From the NCBI RefSeq assembly GCF_000007825.1, contig NC_004722.1, forward strand, positions 2,644,501-2,708,500: 64,000 nucleotides of DNA, in the 5' to 3' direction. Each line of letters begins with the position of its first letter. Positions within the stretch are counted from its first letter, which is position 1. Below the pieces are notes generated by a model that searched no databases, was not told the DNA's origin, and worked only from the letters and a program-made list of their open reading frames with translations. This document shows positions 9,297-18,244 of the stretch, in pieces. Both the position numbers and the translations under genes were made by a program. Source of the stretch: Bacillus cereus ATCC 14579 (lineage in GTDB: Bacteria > Bacillota > Bacilli > Bacillales > Bacillaceae_G).

Positions 9297-10259
9297 ATGC
9301 CTAAAATTGACAATATGTTAGCAATTCTTTGGATGCTTCGTTCAGGTGAAAAAATTACTGCGAAACAAATTTCAGAAAAGTTAGAGATGAATATAAGGAC
9401 TGTGTATCGTTATATTGATACAATTTCAACTAGTGGAGTACCTATAATTTCAGAGCCAGGACATAACGGCGGATACACTTTATTGAACAATTTTATTGAA
9501 GCCCCTCTTTTTTTTGATTTTGAGGAGCAAACTTCACTATTTCATGCTGCTGTTTTTGCAGAAGAAGCCGGGTATTATGGAGGTGAAGCGTTAAATAGGG
9601 CCATTTCAAAACTAAGTAAATACTCAAATCAAGAGCAGGAAACAAAGATAAATCAACATTTAACTAGTCTTGAAGTAATAAGTCGATTAAGTCCGCTCTC
9701 TATAGAAACTTTTTTGAAGGAGTTGGAGCAGGCCGTAGCTGACGGGTACTCAGTAAAAATTCTTTACCATAAAAATGGTGAAAAGAAATTAAATTATAGA
9801 TTGGTCGATCCATACAGAATTATCTATTGGAATAATAAATGGTATGTGATTGGATTTTGTCATCTTAGGAATGATATCCGTAGTTTTAGAGTAGATCGAA
9901 TTGAAAGTTTAATGCTAACGGAAAATAAGTTTAACCGGCCAGAAAATTTTTCAGCACGGGACTTTTTTATAAAAAGTCTTCTTCCAACTATAGAAGATAA
10001 GAAAGATATTATTTCTTTGGTTATTAATGGGGATAAAAATGTATTAGCTGATATTTGCCAACATTGGTTTTTAGGACATTATTTACAAGAACGGACTTCA
10101 AATCAAGCAGTTTTTCTTCTTGAAAAAGATATGATACATACATATGTACCTTATTTACTTTTACCGTACAATAAATCTATTAAAGTTATTGAGCCAATAA
10201 GTCTTAAGAAAAGACTTATTGAAGTTCTGTCGGAATTAATAAAATTTCATCAAGTATGA
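9297..10259 (+). CDS. HTH-WYL transcriptional regulator (YafY family)
   Basis: DNA-binding regulator. Residues 1-60 form a winged HTH of the DeoR/HTH_11 type (NIRTVYRYIDTISTSG recognition region), residues 135-215 a WYL domain with the characteristic WNNKWYVIGFCHLR and FRVDRIES segments, and the rest a WCX-type C-terminal domain. WYL domains bind nucleic-acid or small ligands. The ATG is preceded by GAGGTG. It lies just upstream of a DJ-1/PfpI gene in the same direction but a strong hairpin separates them, so it may control rather than cotranscribe that gene (inference). Confidence 0.9.
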   Translation: MPKIDNMLAILWMLRSGEKITAKQISEKLEMNIRTVYRYIDTISTSGVPIISEPGHNGGYTLLNNFIEAPLFFDFEEQTSLFHAAVFAEEAGYYGGEALNRAISKLSKYSNQEQETKINQHLTSLEVISRLSPLSIETFLKELEQAVADGYSVKILYHKNGEKKLNYRLVDPYRIIYWNNKWYVIGFCHLRNDIRSFRVDRIESLMLTENKFNRPENFSARDFFIKSLLPTIEDKKDIISLVINGDKNVLADICQHWFLGHYLQERTSNQAVFLLEKDMIHTYVPYLLLPYNKSIKVIEPISLKKRLIEVLSELIKFHQV

Positions 10260-10260
10260 T

Positions 10261-10297
10261 AACTTCCCTGACGTTAACTGTCAGGGAAGTTATATTA
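10261..10297 (+). terminator. hairpin terminator after the WYL gene
   Basis: Perfect twelve-base arms AACTTCCCTGAC / GTCAGGGAAGTT starting two bases after the stop codon. The T tract is interrupted by A, so termination may be partial. Confidence 0.65.
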
Positions 10298-10333
10298 TAA
10301 TAGCTATATAAATTGTGATTGGAGTGTTATTGG

Positions 10334-10967
10334 ATGCAAACAAAAAAAGTTTTTCTATATGTATTTAATAACAATGTCGGACTGGGAATATGGATATTTA
10401 ATTGCTGAACTAAACTCAGGAAGATATTTCAAAAAAGATTTAGCACCTTTAAAAGTAATTACAGTAGGAGCTAATAAAGAAATGATTACTACTATGGGAG
10501 GACTGAGCATAAAACCAGATATTTCCCTTGATGAATGTACTCTTGAGAGTAAAGATCTTTTAATTTTATCAGGAGGGACTACTTGGAGCGAAGAAATTCA
10601 TCAACCTATCTTGGAAAGAATTGGCCAAGCTCTAAAGATTGGCACTATTGTTGCTGCAATTTGTGGTGCAACTGATGCCCTAGCGAATATGGGATACTTG
10701 GATACTAGAAAGCATACAAGTAATAACTTAGAATATACTAAAATGGTATGTCCTAACTATAAAGGAGAAAAGTTTTATGAGTTGGGATCTGCGGTATCTG
10801 ATGCGAATTTAGTTACTGCATCAGGAATAGCTCCTCTGGAATTTGCAAGGGAGGTACTGAAAAAAATAGATGTATTTACACCAGATGCATTACATTCATG
10901 GTATAACCTAAATAAGACTCATAAACCTGAATACTTCTTCCAGTTAATGAATTCAATAAAAAAATGA
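10334..10967 (+). pseudogene. DJ-1/PfpI family type 1 amidotransferase-like protein, frameshifted near the N-terminus
   Basis: Member of the DJ-1/PfpI superfamily with the nucleophile region AAICGATDALA and a following small-residue helix. The long frame runs 10359-10967 (202 aa) but its first ATG has no ribosome binding site. An ATG at 10334 does (TGGAGTG), and reads MQTKKVFLYVFN; removing one A near 10367-10372 joins this to TMSDWEYGYLIAEL and gives about 210 aa. So the N-terminus is probably broken by a one-base insertion, real or technical. A very strong terminator follows. It belongs to a subgroup different from the DJ-1 gene at 8 kb. Confidence 0.82.
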
Positions 10968-10974
10968 AATAATT

Positions 10975-11025
10975 AAAAAGCGCAATTTCTCTGCAAATCA
11001 AAACAGAGAAATTGCGCTTTTTAAT
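10975..11025 (+). terminator. strong bidirectional terminator
   Basis: Perfect nineteen-base arms AAAAAGCGCAATTTCTCTG / CAGAGAAATTGCGCTTTTT with a ten-base loop. Confidence 0.92.
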
Positions 11026-11368
11026 TTGGAATTCCCTTATCATTGTAAATCGGCATTTTCCTGACGCTCCCCCTATGTAACCTTCTATAGTAATCCTACT
11101 CCAACAATTCAATAAAGCGATGCTATAATGTCCGTTTATAGGTACATTTCATTAAGTAGAGAGTAATAAATCTATTTAGGTTTAATAATTTTGATACTGA
11201 CAATTTAACATACATAAAACCAAAAGTTGCATGTTATATTATTAGGCACAACAATATAAATAATACCATTTGTTTATTCCGTAAATACTGTTGATAAAAA
11301 AAGAGAAAGGATTTTTAAAGGTAAAAATAGAAATCTATATAAAAAAATATTTAAATGGTAGGGATATT
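11026..11368. other. intergenic region upstream of the MerR-methyltransferase gene
   Basis: No gene seen. It should hold the promoter of the MerR-type gene; I do not find a clear MerR operator with a 19-base spacer. The sequence is AT-rich without a strong repeat. Confidence 0.3.
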
Positions 11369-12592
11369 ATGAAAATCGGTAAGTTTGGAGAAGTAAATAA
11401 CTTAAGTATTGATACAATTAGACATTATATAGATCTCAGTCTCATTATTCCTGAAAAAAAGGGGGCACACTATTTTTTTGATGAGTATTGTCAATCAGAT
11501 TTAGAACTTATAATACATTACAAAGATCTAGGATTTAGCTTGAATGAAATCAAAGAACTATTTTTTTATAAAAATTTAGCAAAATCTATGAATTACGAAA
11601 AAGATATCTTTTACCAATCTTTATTTAAACTAAAATATGACAAAATGGAACAGGAAATAGAACTTTTGGAGAAGAAACGGGATAAATTAAAGGGAGTGTT
11701 ACATGATTTATTATTAACAAATGAAACTTCCAATACAATTATAGGGATAGATTTAAGTGTACTACATTTACTGACATGTTCTAAGTGCAGCAAAAAATTA
11801 ATTCTTCAAGATGGAATTATTAATAACAATCAAATTATTGAAGGAAAGTTAATTTGTAATTGTGGAGAAGAATACATGATTACTTCAGGAATTATATCTG
11901 CTGGTAAATTATTTAAAGCAAATGAGCAAACGTCACTTGAAAATATTATTTCGGATTATATTCATGAAACTGATAATGCATATTTGGAAAATATGCATAG
12001 AGAAGGGGAATGGGCGAAAAAGAAACTAATACATTTAGATTTAAATAACAAATTAATACTAGATATAGGATCAGGACTTGGGTTCTTTTTGAGGAGCATT
12101 TATGAAGAACTACCCGAAGATTGCCTATACATCGCAGTAGATCGAGATTTAAATAAACTTTTATTTTTAAAAGATGTATTAGCGAGAAGAAATCCAAAAA
12201 GAAACATTCTCTTTATCTGTGCTGATTTTTTGAACATCCCTATTCAGAATCGGTCTGTTGATATTGTAATTGATCATTCTGGTACGAGTAATTATAGTTT
12301 TGAGCATGAGAATTTTTTACTTCACGAATTAAATCCACTTTTTAAATCTAATTGTTATTTATTAAGCTTATTTATTTTATTTAAAAATTTCAGCTCAAAT
12401 AGCCAAATTACAATTAACTTTCGAGCAAATTTTACACTTTCAAAAATAAAGAAAGAACTCCAAAATCTACAGTTTCAATCCATTGATGAAAGTACTTCAA
12501 ATTATTTGAAACGAGGCGGAAAGTACGAGGATTTCTTTGTTCAAGGTGAAGAAATTTATACATATTCATTTTTCGGAAAAAGATGGGGTTAA
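11369..12592 (+). CDS. MerR-family HTH fused to zinc ribbon and SAM-dependent methyltransferase
   Basis: Three parts are visible. Residues 1-70 are a MerR winged HTH (MKIGKFGEVNNLSIDTIRHY) followed by a coiled coil to about 115. Next comes a short zinc-ribbon-like unit with CSKC and CNCG pairs, similar to Trm112 or the RlmA-type N-terminal finger. The last 220 residues form a class I methyltransferase with motif I LDIGSGLGFFL and acidic AVDRD. The effector domain of a usual MerR protein is thus replaced by an enzyme. ATG at 11369 has AGGGAT upstream; an in-frame earlier start (11291) has no site. An MFS exporter follows, which suggests drug response. The methyl acceptor is unknown. Confidence 0.85.
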   Translation: MKIGKFGEVNNLSIDTIRHYIDLSLIIPEKKGAHYFFDEYCQSDLELIIHYKDLGFSLNEIKELFFYKNLAKSMNYEKDIFYQSLFKLKYDKMEQEIELLEKKRDKLKGVLHDLLLTNETSNTIIGIDLSVLHLLTCSKCSKKLILQDGIINNNQIIEGKLICNCGEEYMITSGIISAGKLFKANEQTSLENIISDYIHETDNAYLENMHREGEWAKKKLIHLDLNNKLILDIGSGLGFFLRSIYEELPEDCLYIAVDRDLNKLLFLKDVLARRNPKRNILFICADFLNIPIQNRSVDIVIDHSGTSNYSFEHENFLLHELNPLFKSNCYLLSLFILFKNFSSNSQITINFRANFTLSKIKKELQNLQFQSIDESTSNYLKRGGKYEDFFVQGEEIYTYSFFGKRWG

Positions 12593-12604
12593 CCCCATCT
12601 TTTA
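12577..12604 (+). terminator. terminator overlapping the stop codon of the MerR-methyltransferase gene
   Basis: AAAAGATGGGGTT / AACCCCATCTTTT is a near-perfect palindrome with no loop, and the TAA stop lies in its centre. Confidence 0.75.
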
Positions 12605-12701
12605 TTTATTTCCCCTTAAAACTTTTCAAATCGTACATATTGCTATTGGGCTGACCCAAGAACTTACAATGTACGTAATACAAAGTTATGCAGGGGGGAA
12701 A

Positions 12702-14000
12702 ATGATGGGAAGTTTACGATTACATATAGAAAATAAAAATAGAAACCAAGAACTAAGAAATATTTGTTTATATTCAATTGCAAAAACAGTATCACTATTT
12801 GGTAGCTCTATTTATAGTTTCGCATTAGGATTGTATGTATTACAAATAACCGGATCTGCTTTAAATTTCGCGATTACGCTTATTTTAGGAACGATTCCAA
12901 TGATTGTTATGAATCCATTTGCCGGTGTCATTGCTGATAAGGTTGATAAAAAGAAACTCGTCGTTTGCATGGATGTATTAAGCGGGTGCTTATTAATAAC
13001 TGTTTATATATTAAGCAACTATTATGGATTAAACTTATTCATTATTTATACTACTACCTTTCTTATGACCGTATTTACAACGTGTTTTGGAATAGGATTA
13101 GAGGCCGTAAAACCGAATATGGTTACTAAAGAACGGTTAATGAGTATTAATTCTATAAGTAAAATTATCGATTCTATATCTTTAATTTTAGGGCCTATGT
13201 TAGGGGGCATTGTTTTTGCAGTCTTTGATATGAAAACTTTTATAATTATTAACGGTATTTCATTTATCCTTTCGGCTATATCCATATTGTTTATAAACTT
13301 TAAATTGTGCGAGCAAAACATAAATGAGGAATGTTCAATTAGAGAAATTAATTTTATTGAAGATATAAAGGAGGGATACTCTTACTTATTGGAGCGGAAA
13401 AGCTTAAAAAATACTTTTAGTATTTTAATTTCCCTTAATTTCTTTTTAGGCTTTGCTGTAACCGTTCCGTTGCCATACATTATTAACACAGTTCTCAATC
13501 TTAATTCTAAGCAATTTGGTATGATTCAAGGGACTTTTCCGATAGGTATGATAGTTGGTGCAATATTAGTGAAAAAGATAACTGATTGTTATTCTTATTC
13601 TTATCTATTGAAAAAAATAAGTTTTATGTTGGCAATTTTTATGATAGTTTTAGGGATACCTGTTTTATTTAAATCTATTGTAGTAAATAATTTGGTATAT
13701 GTTACTACGTATTGCATGATTATGTTCTTTTTAGGATTTATGATAGCACAAATTGATATTCCTTTAATGTATTTCATGCAAAATGAGATTCCTGAAGAAT
13801 ATAGAGGAAGAGTTCTTAGTATTGGATTAAGCTTAGGTAAAATAATGCAACCAATAGCACTTGCAATATCAGGACTATTATTAAATTTCATTCCAGCCTA
13901 CACGCTTCCCATTGCAGGGGGGATTGTATTTTTTACTTTGAATAAAATTTTAGCAAATAAGTTTAATTTAGAAATTCATTCAAAAGATTATAGTGTTTAA
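12702..14000 (+). CDS. MFS transporter (DHA3-like drug efflux)
   Basis: Twelve-helix major facilitator of the DHA3 (macrolide-efflux-like) type, about 432 aa. The family loop DKVDKKKLV follows helix 2, and the repeated motif QNEIPEEYRGRV precedes helix 11. ATG at 12702 is chosen because GGGGGG lies just upstream; the longer open frame back to 12537 runs through the previous terminator and is not credible. It follows the MerR-methyltransferase gene by 110 bases with a terminator between, so the MerR protein may regulate it from its own promoter. Substrate unknown. A bidirectional terminator shared with the convergent gene follows. Confidence 0.9.
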   Translation: MMGSLRLHIENKNRNQELRNICLYSIAKTVSLFGSSIYSFALGLYVLQITGSALNFAITLILGTIPMIVMNPFAGVIADKVDKKKLVVCMDVLSGCLLITVYILSNYYGLNLFIIYTTTFLMTVFTTCFGIGLEAVKPNMVTKERLMSINSISKIIDSISLILGPMLGGIVFAVFDMKTFIIINGISFILSAISILFINFKLCEQNINEECSIREINFIEDIKEGYSYLLERKSLKNTFSILISLNFFLGFAVTVPLPYIINTVLNLNSKQFGMIQGTFPIGMIVGAILVKKITDCYSYSYLLKKISFMLAIFMIVLGIPVLFKSIVVNNLVYVTTYCMIMFFLGFMIAQIDIPLMYFMQNEIPEEYRGRVLSIGLSLGKIMQPIALAISGLLLNFIPAYTLPIAGGIVFFTLNKILANKFNLEIHSKDYSV

Positions 14001-14008
14001 CGTAACTT

Positions 14009-14040
14009 AAAAAGCGCAGGATTAGCATCCTGCGCTTTTC
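14009..14040. terminator. bidirectional terminator between convergent genes
   Basis: Perfect thirteen-base arms AAAAGCGCAGGAT / ATCCTGCGCTTTT with a four-base loop. It abuts the stop codon of the minus-strand gene. Confidence 0.92.
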
Positions 14041-14744
14041 TATCGTAATTCAGCGGTTTTTCTAATGACAATCTTATCAATATCATCTTCTTCATCACCA
14101 ATAAATAATCCGCGTTCTTTTAAATATGCTTCAAAATATAAATCTGCTTCAGCGCGTTCGTCATATGGCTTTACAGAGAGAACGAAACCTAATTTGTTTT
14201 GTTCTTCTAAGTGAGAAGTGGAGATGTAAGCCGGTACATTATGGCGTAAAAAGAGTTCTTTAACCGGAATAATCATATCTTTCATTAATTTCGTTAGCAT
14301 ACCCATTTCAAACTCGAAATTAAAGCGATCTATACTAGATAAATCAGCGAATACTACACCGATAAAACCTGTATTAAATACTTCTTGATATTCTACATCT
14401 TCGTCATGGCCGCCGTAAAAATTCTTTTCGATTAAATAATTTACAAAATAAGCAACGCCATCACTTTGTTCAAATGGTTTCGTTGAAAGAACAAAACCAA
14501 TTTTCTTTTGTTTATGTAAATACACACATGACATGTATGCTGAAATGTTATGTTCTTTAAACAAAGCGCTTGTTGCTCCAGAGAGACCATCTAATACGTG
14601 ATGAACAATTTGAAGTTTTTTACGAGCGAAATAATAGGATTTCTTTTGTAACTCCAATGTATCAATAAAGACAGAGCCGATAAAGCCTGTATTTGAAATA
14701 ATAGGTGCTTGCTTTTTTCTTCCTCTGCGCTTTAATGGAGCCAT
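14040..14744 (-). CDS. conserved hypothetical protein with internal duplication
   Basis: Not recognised by name. The protein (about 234 aa) is two copies of one 100-residue unit: the first begins NTGFIGSVFIDTL and ends near FVNYLIEKNFYGG, the second begins NTGFIGVVFADLS and ends near FEAYLKERGLFIG. Each copy holds an alternating-strand start, a helix, then (I/V)PAY(M/I)S-like and K(I/L)GFVLS(T/V)KP(F/Y) segments. This suggests a symmetric fold or pseudo-dimer. There is no signal peptide; the N-terminus is very basic (KRRGRKK). The ATG at 14744 is about 12 bases after GAAGGG; an in-frame ATG at 14756 touches that site. Function unknown. Confidence 0.7.
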   Translation of the reverse strand: MAPLKRRGRKKQAPIISNTGFIGSVFIDTLELQKKSYYFARKKLQIVHHVLDGLSGATSALFKEHNISAYMSCVYLHKQKKIGFVLSTKPFEQSDGVAYFVNYLIEKNFYGGHDEDVEYQEVFNTGFIGVVFADLSSIDRFNFEFEMGMLTKLMKDMIIPVKELFLRHNVPAYISTSHLEEQNKLGFVLSVKPYDERAEADLYFEAYLKERGLFIGDEEDDIDKIVIRKTAELR

Positions 14745-14859
14745 TGTTAAAATCATCCCTTCATGTACGTTTAAAATAAAATAGAACGTTTGTTCGTATA
14801 ATTATATTTTACTATTAAAACGCTATAAAGTAAAGGGTTTTTGATGAAAATATAACAAA

Positions 14860-14886
14860 AAAGACACCTTATAAAAGGTGCCTTAA
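14860..14886 (-). terminator. terminator of the small minus-strand gene
   Basis: On the minus strand GGCACCTT / AAGGTGTC arms with a TTAT loop and T6 following. Confidence 0.85.
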
Positions 14887-14923
14887 ACGCTGTAGGGAAT
14901 AGGGTTTACCCTAACTATTTATA

Positions 14924-15028
14924 TTATGATACAGAAACAATCTCTTCTGTATCTTCTACATCTAAATGACAGTCCATAGTACGAACATCTTGATCTTCAT
15001 GACTTCCGAAATAAATAGTAATTTTCAT
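14924..15028 (-). CDS. 34-residue hypothetical protein
   Basis: Short frame with an excellent ribosome binding site (AAAGGAG, seven bases before ATG) and its own terminator. The peptide starts MKITIYFGSHEDQDVRTMDC, then is strongly acidic and ends EEIVSVS. It contains one Cys and no hydrophobic helix, so it is probably cytoplasmic. Good translation signals and the dedicated terminator argue that it is real. Family and role are unknown. Confidence 0.6.
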   Translation of the reverse strand: MKITIYFGSHEDQDVRTMDCHLDVEDTEEIVSVS

Positions 15029-15255
15029 ATGTATCGCTCCTTTATTCTAGGAATACCTAAAATAATTACTAGTAATGTTAATATTTATTATATACCACTT
15101 TTTTCATTCCGACAACGTTATATCATTTTTAATTATTTTAAACTATAGAGCACAATTTAAAGAGGTACTTTTTATAAAAAAAGGTAAATTTCTAATATGT
15201 TATATTTAATATAGAGGGATTCGAGTATTACTTTTTATGAAAAGGAGAACTATTG

Positions 15256-16056
15256 ATGAATTATAAACAATTACTAATAGATAACTTTGCATTTAAAACT
15301 TCATATGTTGCGCAATTTGTGCCCGGAATGAGTATAAAAGAAACGAAAGATTATATTGCTGTTGATTGCGGATTACCTGCCGATACATTCAATATCATCA
15401 CTCTACTGAACAATAATTTAACGGAAGGGGTCGAGAAATTATATAAGGAGGTAGAATACTATAATCAAAAGAAATTTCCAATGAGTGTTTGGTTATGGGA
15501 TGAGGAGCAAGAGCGGGATATAAAAAGCGAGTTAAATAAAATCGGTTTAAAAGAAGCGGAGCAAAATATTGCGATGGTAGCAGACTTAAAAACAATTTCT
15601 CCAACAATAAACATGCCAGTAAGTTTTACAATTCAACAAGCATCTTCACCTGGACTAATAAAAAAATTTGGAGAAACGTTAGCTAATCTATTCGGCACAT
15701 CGGAAGAAGCTATACATGTACAAGCATTCTATAATCAAATTTCTAATCTTGATTTATGGAACAGTGAGAATATGAAACTATTTTTAGGATTTTATGAAGG
15801 TGAAATCGTAACTGTTGGTTCATTGATATGTTCAAAAGATAGTATTGGTATTTATGACATCGCAACGAAAGAAGAAATGAGAGGACGAGGATTCGGATCT
15901 ACTATGTTCAATTTCCTTCTGCAAGAAGCACAAAAATTTAAAAATACGTATTGTGTATTACAAGCTTCAACCGATGGAATCAATATTTATAAAAAATCGG
16001 GATTTCAAGCTATCGGCAAAATGACTGTATTGGAAAATCGACATGTAATTGAGTAA
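15256..16056 (+). CDS. GNAT family N-acetyltransferase
   Basis: Acetyl-CoA-dependent acyltransferase, 266 aa, with two parts. The N-terminal half (1-130) is a degenerate extra domain common in Bacillus two-domain GNATs; the C-terminal half carries the GNAT core with the acetyl-CoA loop REMRGRGFGS-like (seen as EEMRGRGFGSTMF) and the closing motif INIYKKSGF. ATG at 15256 follows AAAGGAG by ten bases. The substrate is unknown. It stands just before a glycerophosphodiesterase gene on the same strand, 45 bases away, so the two may be cotranscribed. Confidence 0.88.
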   Translation: MNYKQLLIDNFAFKTSYVAQFVPGMSIKETKDYIAVDCGLPADTFNIITLLNNNLTEGVEKLYKEVEYYNQKKFPMSVWLWDEEQERDIKSELNKIGLKEAEQNIAMVADLKTISPTINMPVSFTIQQASSPGLIKKFGETLANLFGTSEEAIHVQAFYNQISNLDLWNSENMKLFLGFYEGEIVTVGSLICSKDSIGIYDIATKEEMRGRGFGSTMFNFLLQEAQKFKNTYCVLQASTDGINIYKKSGFQAIGKMTVLENRHVIE

Positions 16057-16101
16057 ATCATTCTAGTTAAATTGTCTTTATATAGGAGCTTATAAATCGT
16101 T

Positions 16102-16980
16102 ATGAAAAAGATATATCTCGTTACAATAATTTGTGCCTTTATAATAATAAGTATCTTTGTTTTTCAGAAAATTAATGAACATAAGTATACTAAAGCTATG
16201 AATCAATCAAATCATATAAAAAATATCGCACATAGAGGTGCTTCTGCGTTCGCGCCTGAACATACAATAGCAGCATATCGATTAGGCCAACAAATGAATG
16301 GAGATTATATAGAAATTGATCTCCAAATGACAAAAGATGGATATTTAGTGGCTATGCATGACGAAACCTTAAACCGTACAACAAATGGTACAGGGCTAGT
16401 GAAAGAGCATACATTAGAAGAAGTAAAGCAACTAAATGCAGGTTCTTTTTTTAATGAAAAATATCCGAACTTAGCCAAGAAAGAATTTGAAAATGCAAAA
16501 GTCCCAACATTAACAGAAATTATTGAAACGTTTGGGCATAACGCGAACTATTATATCGAAACAAAAACACCTGATGAATATCCAGGAATGGAAGAAAAAT
16601 TATTAGAAATTATTAATCACTACGAAATACAGGATAAAGTGATTATTCAATCATTTAGTGAAGAAAGTCTACAAAAGATTCATAGCTTAAATAGTAATAT
16701 ATCCTTAGTACAATTATTACCTTATAAAAAAGCAGTTCAATTAACAAAATTAGAGATAGAAAAGTATAAAATGTACTGCATAGGTCTTGGTATGAATTAC
16801 AAATATATTGATTCAGATTATGTAAAGAAAATAAAGAAAAACGGATTAGAAGTTCATCCATTTACAGTAGATAATGAAAAAGATATGAAAAAGTTACTTT
16901 CATGGGGAGTCGATGGGATGTTTACTAATTATCCGGATCGTTTACATTCAATATTATTGGATTTGAAAATTCATGAATAA
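16102..16980 (+). CDS. glycerophosphodiester phosphodiesterase, exported
   Basis: Hydrolyses glycerophosphodiesters to glycerol-3-phosphate and an alcohol. The catalytic set of the GDPD family is present: HRG in AHRGASAFAPEHT, the metal ligands in YIEIDLQMTKDG and the second histidine in AMHDETLNRTTNG. A basic start plus hydrophobic stretch (residues 3-22) indicates export, either as a membrane-anchored or secreted enzyme like Bacillus GlpQ; no lipobox is seen. Length 292 aa is typical. It can release glycerol phosphate from phospholipid head groups or teichoic acid (known for the family). Confidence 0.92.
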   Translation: MKKIYLVTIICAFIIISIFVFQKINEHKYTKAMNQSNHIKNIAHRGASAFAPEHTIAAYRLGQQMNGDYIEIDLQMTKDGYLVAMHDETLNRTTNGTGLVKEHTLEEVKQLNAGSFFNEKYPNLAKKEFENAKVPTLTEIIETFGHNANYYIETKTPDEYPGMEEKLLEIINHYEIQDKVIIQSFSEESLQKIHSLNSNISLVQLLPYKKAVQLTKLEIEKYKMYCIGLGMNYKYIDSDYVKKIKKNGLEVHPFTVDNEKDMKKLLSWGVDGMFTNYPDRLHSILLDLKIHE

Positions 16981-17070
16981 GAAGTGTTATTCATAAAGGA
17001 AAAATTTACACAACCTGTATATTAGGATTATCAATGCAAGAAGGCATGTAGCATATAAAAAGAAAATACC

Positions 17071-17108
17071 AAAAACCGCAACTTGAAGACTTAGGTTGTG
17101 GTTTTTTA
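17071..17108 (+). terminator. rho-independent terminator
   Basis: AAAACCGCAAC / GTTGTGGTTTT arms (one G-U pair) with T6, about 95 bases after the phosphodiesterase gene. Confidence 0.85.
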
Positions 17109-17265
17109 ATTGCTTCGATTTCAACTTACAAAGTTTGAAGCTAGAAGTGAAAATCTTTTTAGCTGAATTGGCTTCCTATGTATTTGTACTTCGTATCGTT
17201 CTAGGTATATGTACAACCCGTGAGACGAGTTTTGCATAGGATAATAGAAAAGGAGATGTTGCATA

Positions 17266-18111
17266 TTGAAATACCACAATAGAAATGTAAGTAATCTGAA
17301 TAAATTAGCGGATAATACGAAAGCTGCAGCTTTTAAGTGGTATCAGTACTGTATCGACAATGGAATTGAAGTATTAATTTATGAAACAATCCGTACAGTC
17401 GAGCAACAACGTGAATATGTTCGTAAAGGAGCATCACAAACGATGCGCTCATATCACTTAGTAGGACAGGCATTAGATTTTGTTCCAATTCAGTCGAATG
17501 GTACAGAAGATTGGAATGGCTATAATAAAGAACCGTGGGCTTCAGCAATTCGTTATGCTAAACAAATTGGTTTCGAATGGGGCGGTGACTGGAAAGGATT
17601 TGTGGATAGCCCGCATTTGCAATATAACTACAAAGGGTATGGAACGGATACTTTTGGAAAAGGTGCTCAAAACGTAGTGACTCCTCCCACGTCGAATGAT
17701 AATGTAGGGGTTGCTTATATTAACGGTAGTAATGTAAATTTACGAAAAGGACCTGGTACTGGATATGGCGTTATTCGTCAATTAGGGAAAGGAGAGTCCT
17801 ACAAAGTATTTGGACAAACAAATAGTTGGTTAAATCTAGGTGGCGATCAGTGGGTTTATAACGATCCATCATACATCCGTTATACGGGAGGAAATGTACC
17901 AGCAACTTCACAATCATCAAATGATGGTGTAGGTGTAGTTACTATAATCGCGGATGTATTGCGTGTTCGTACCGGCCCTGGAACAAATTACGGCATTGTG
18001 AAAAACGTGTATCAAGGTGAAAAATATCAATCGTTTGGATATAAAGATGGTTGGTATAATGTTGGTGGAAATCAATGGGTTTCTGGTGAATATGTTACGT
18101 TTGTAAAGTGA
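17266..18111 (+). CDS. M15 peptidoglycan peptidase with two SH3 domains
   Basis: Cell-wall peptidase. The N-terminal 130 residues form an M15/VanY-like metallopeptidase (endolysin L-Ala-D-Glu type), with zinc ligands in SYHLVGQALDF and in DSPHLQ. Two bacterial SH3 (SH3_3) domains follow at about 145-205 and 222-281, each with a GxNVNLRKGPGTGYGVI or VLRVRTGPGTNYGIV signature that binds wall peptides. No signal peptide is seen, which matches endolysin-like proteins that leave the cell through lysis or a holin. TTG at 17266 follows AAGGAG by ten bases. No holin or phage gene is near, so this is either a phage-derived orphan or a resident autolysin. Confidence 0.88.
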   Translation: MKYHNRNVSNLNKLADNTKAAAFKWYQYCIDNGIEVLIYETIRTVEQQREYVRKGASQTMRSYHLVGQALDFVPIQSNGTEDWNGYNKEPWASAIRYAKQIGFEWGGDWKGFVDSPHLQYNYKGYGTDTFGKGAQNVVTPPTSNDNVGVAYINGSNVNLRKGPGTGYGVIRQLGKGESYKVFGQTNSWLNLGGDQWVYNDPSYIRYTGGNVPATSQSSNDGVGVVTIIADVLRVRTGPGTNYGIVKNVYQGEKYQSFGYKDGWYNVGGNQWVSGEYVTFVK

Positions 18112-18117
18112 AAATAA

Positions 18118-18147
18118 GAGCCGTCCAGTTGGGCGGCACTTTATTTT
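18118..18147 (+). terminator. rho-independent terminator
   Basis: GCCGTCC / GGGCGGC arms with a tetraloop and a T-rich tail, just after the peptidase stop codon. Confidence 0.8.
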
Positions 18148-18244
18148 AAATATTCATAGGGCGAGCACTTATAATATCATTCGTGATGCATAGAGTATAA
18201 TTTTTCATTCTAATAATCAGAAAGTAATCAAAATGTAATTAATT

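Noticed and set aside
12537..12701. N-terminal extension of the second MFS protein
   Set aside because: It would be translated through the MerR gene end and its terminator; the ATG at 12702 has the ribosome binding site.
17266..18111. M15 peptidase as evidence for a prophage
   Set aside because: No holin, structural, integrase or terminase gene is near; a lone endolysin-like gene is not enough.
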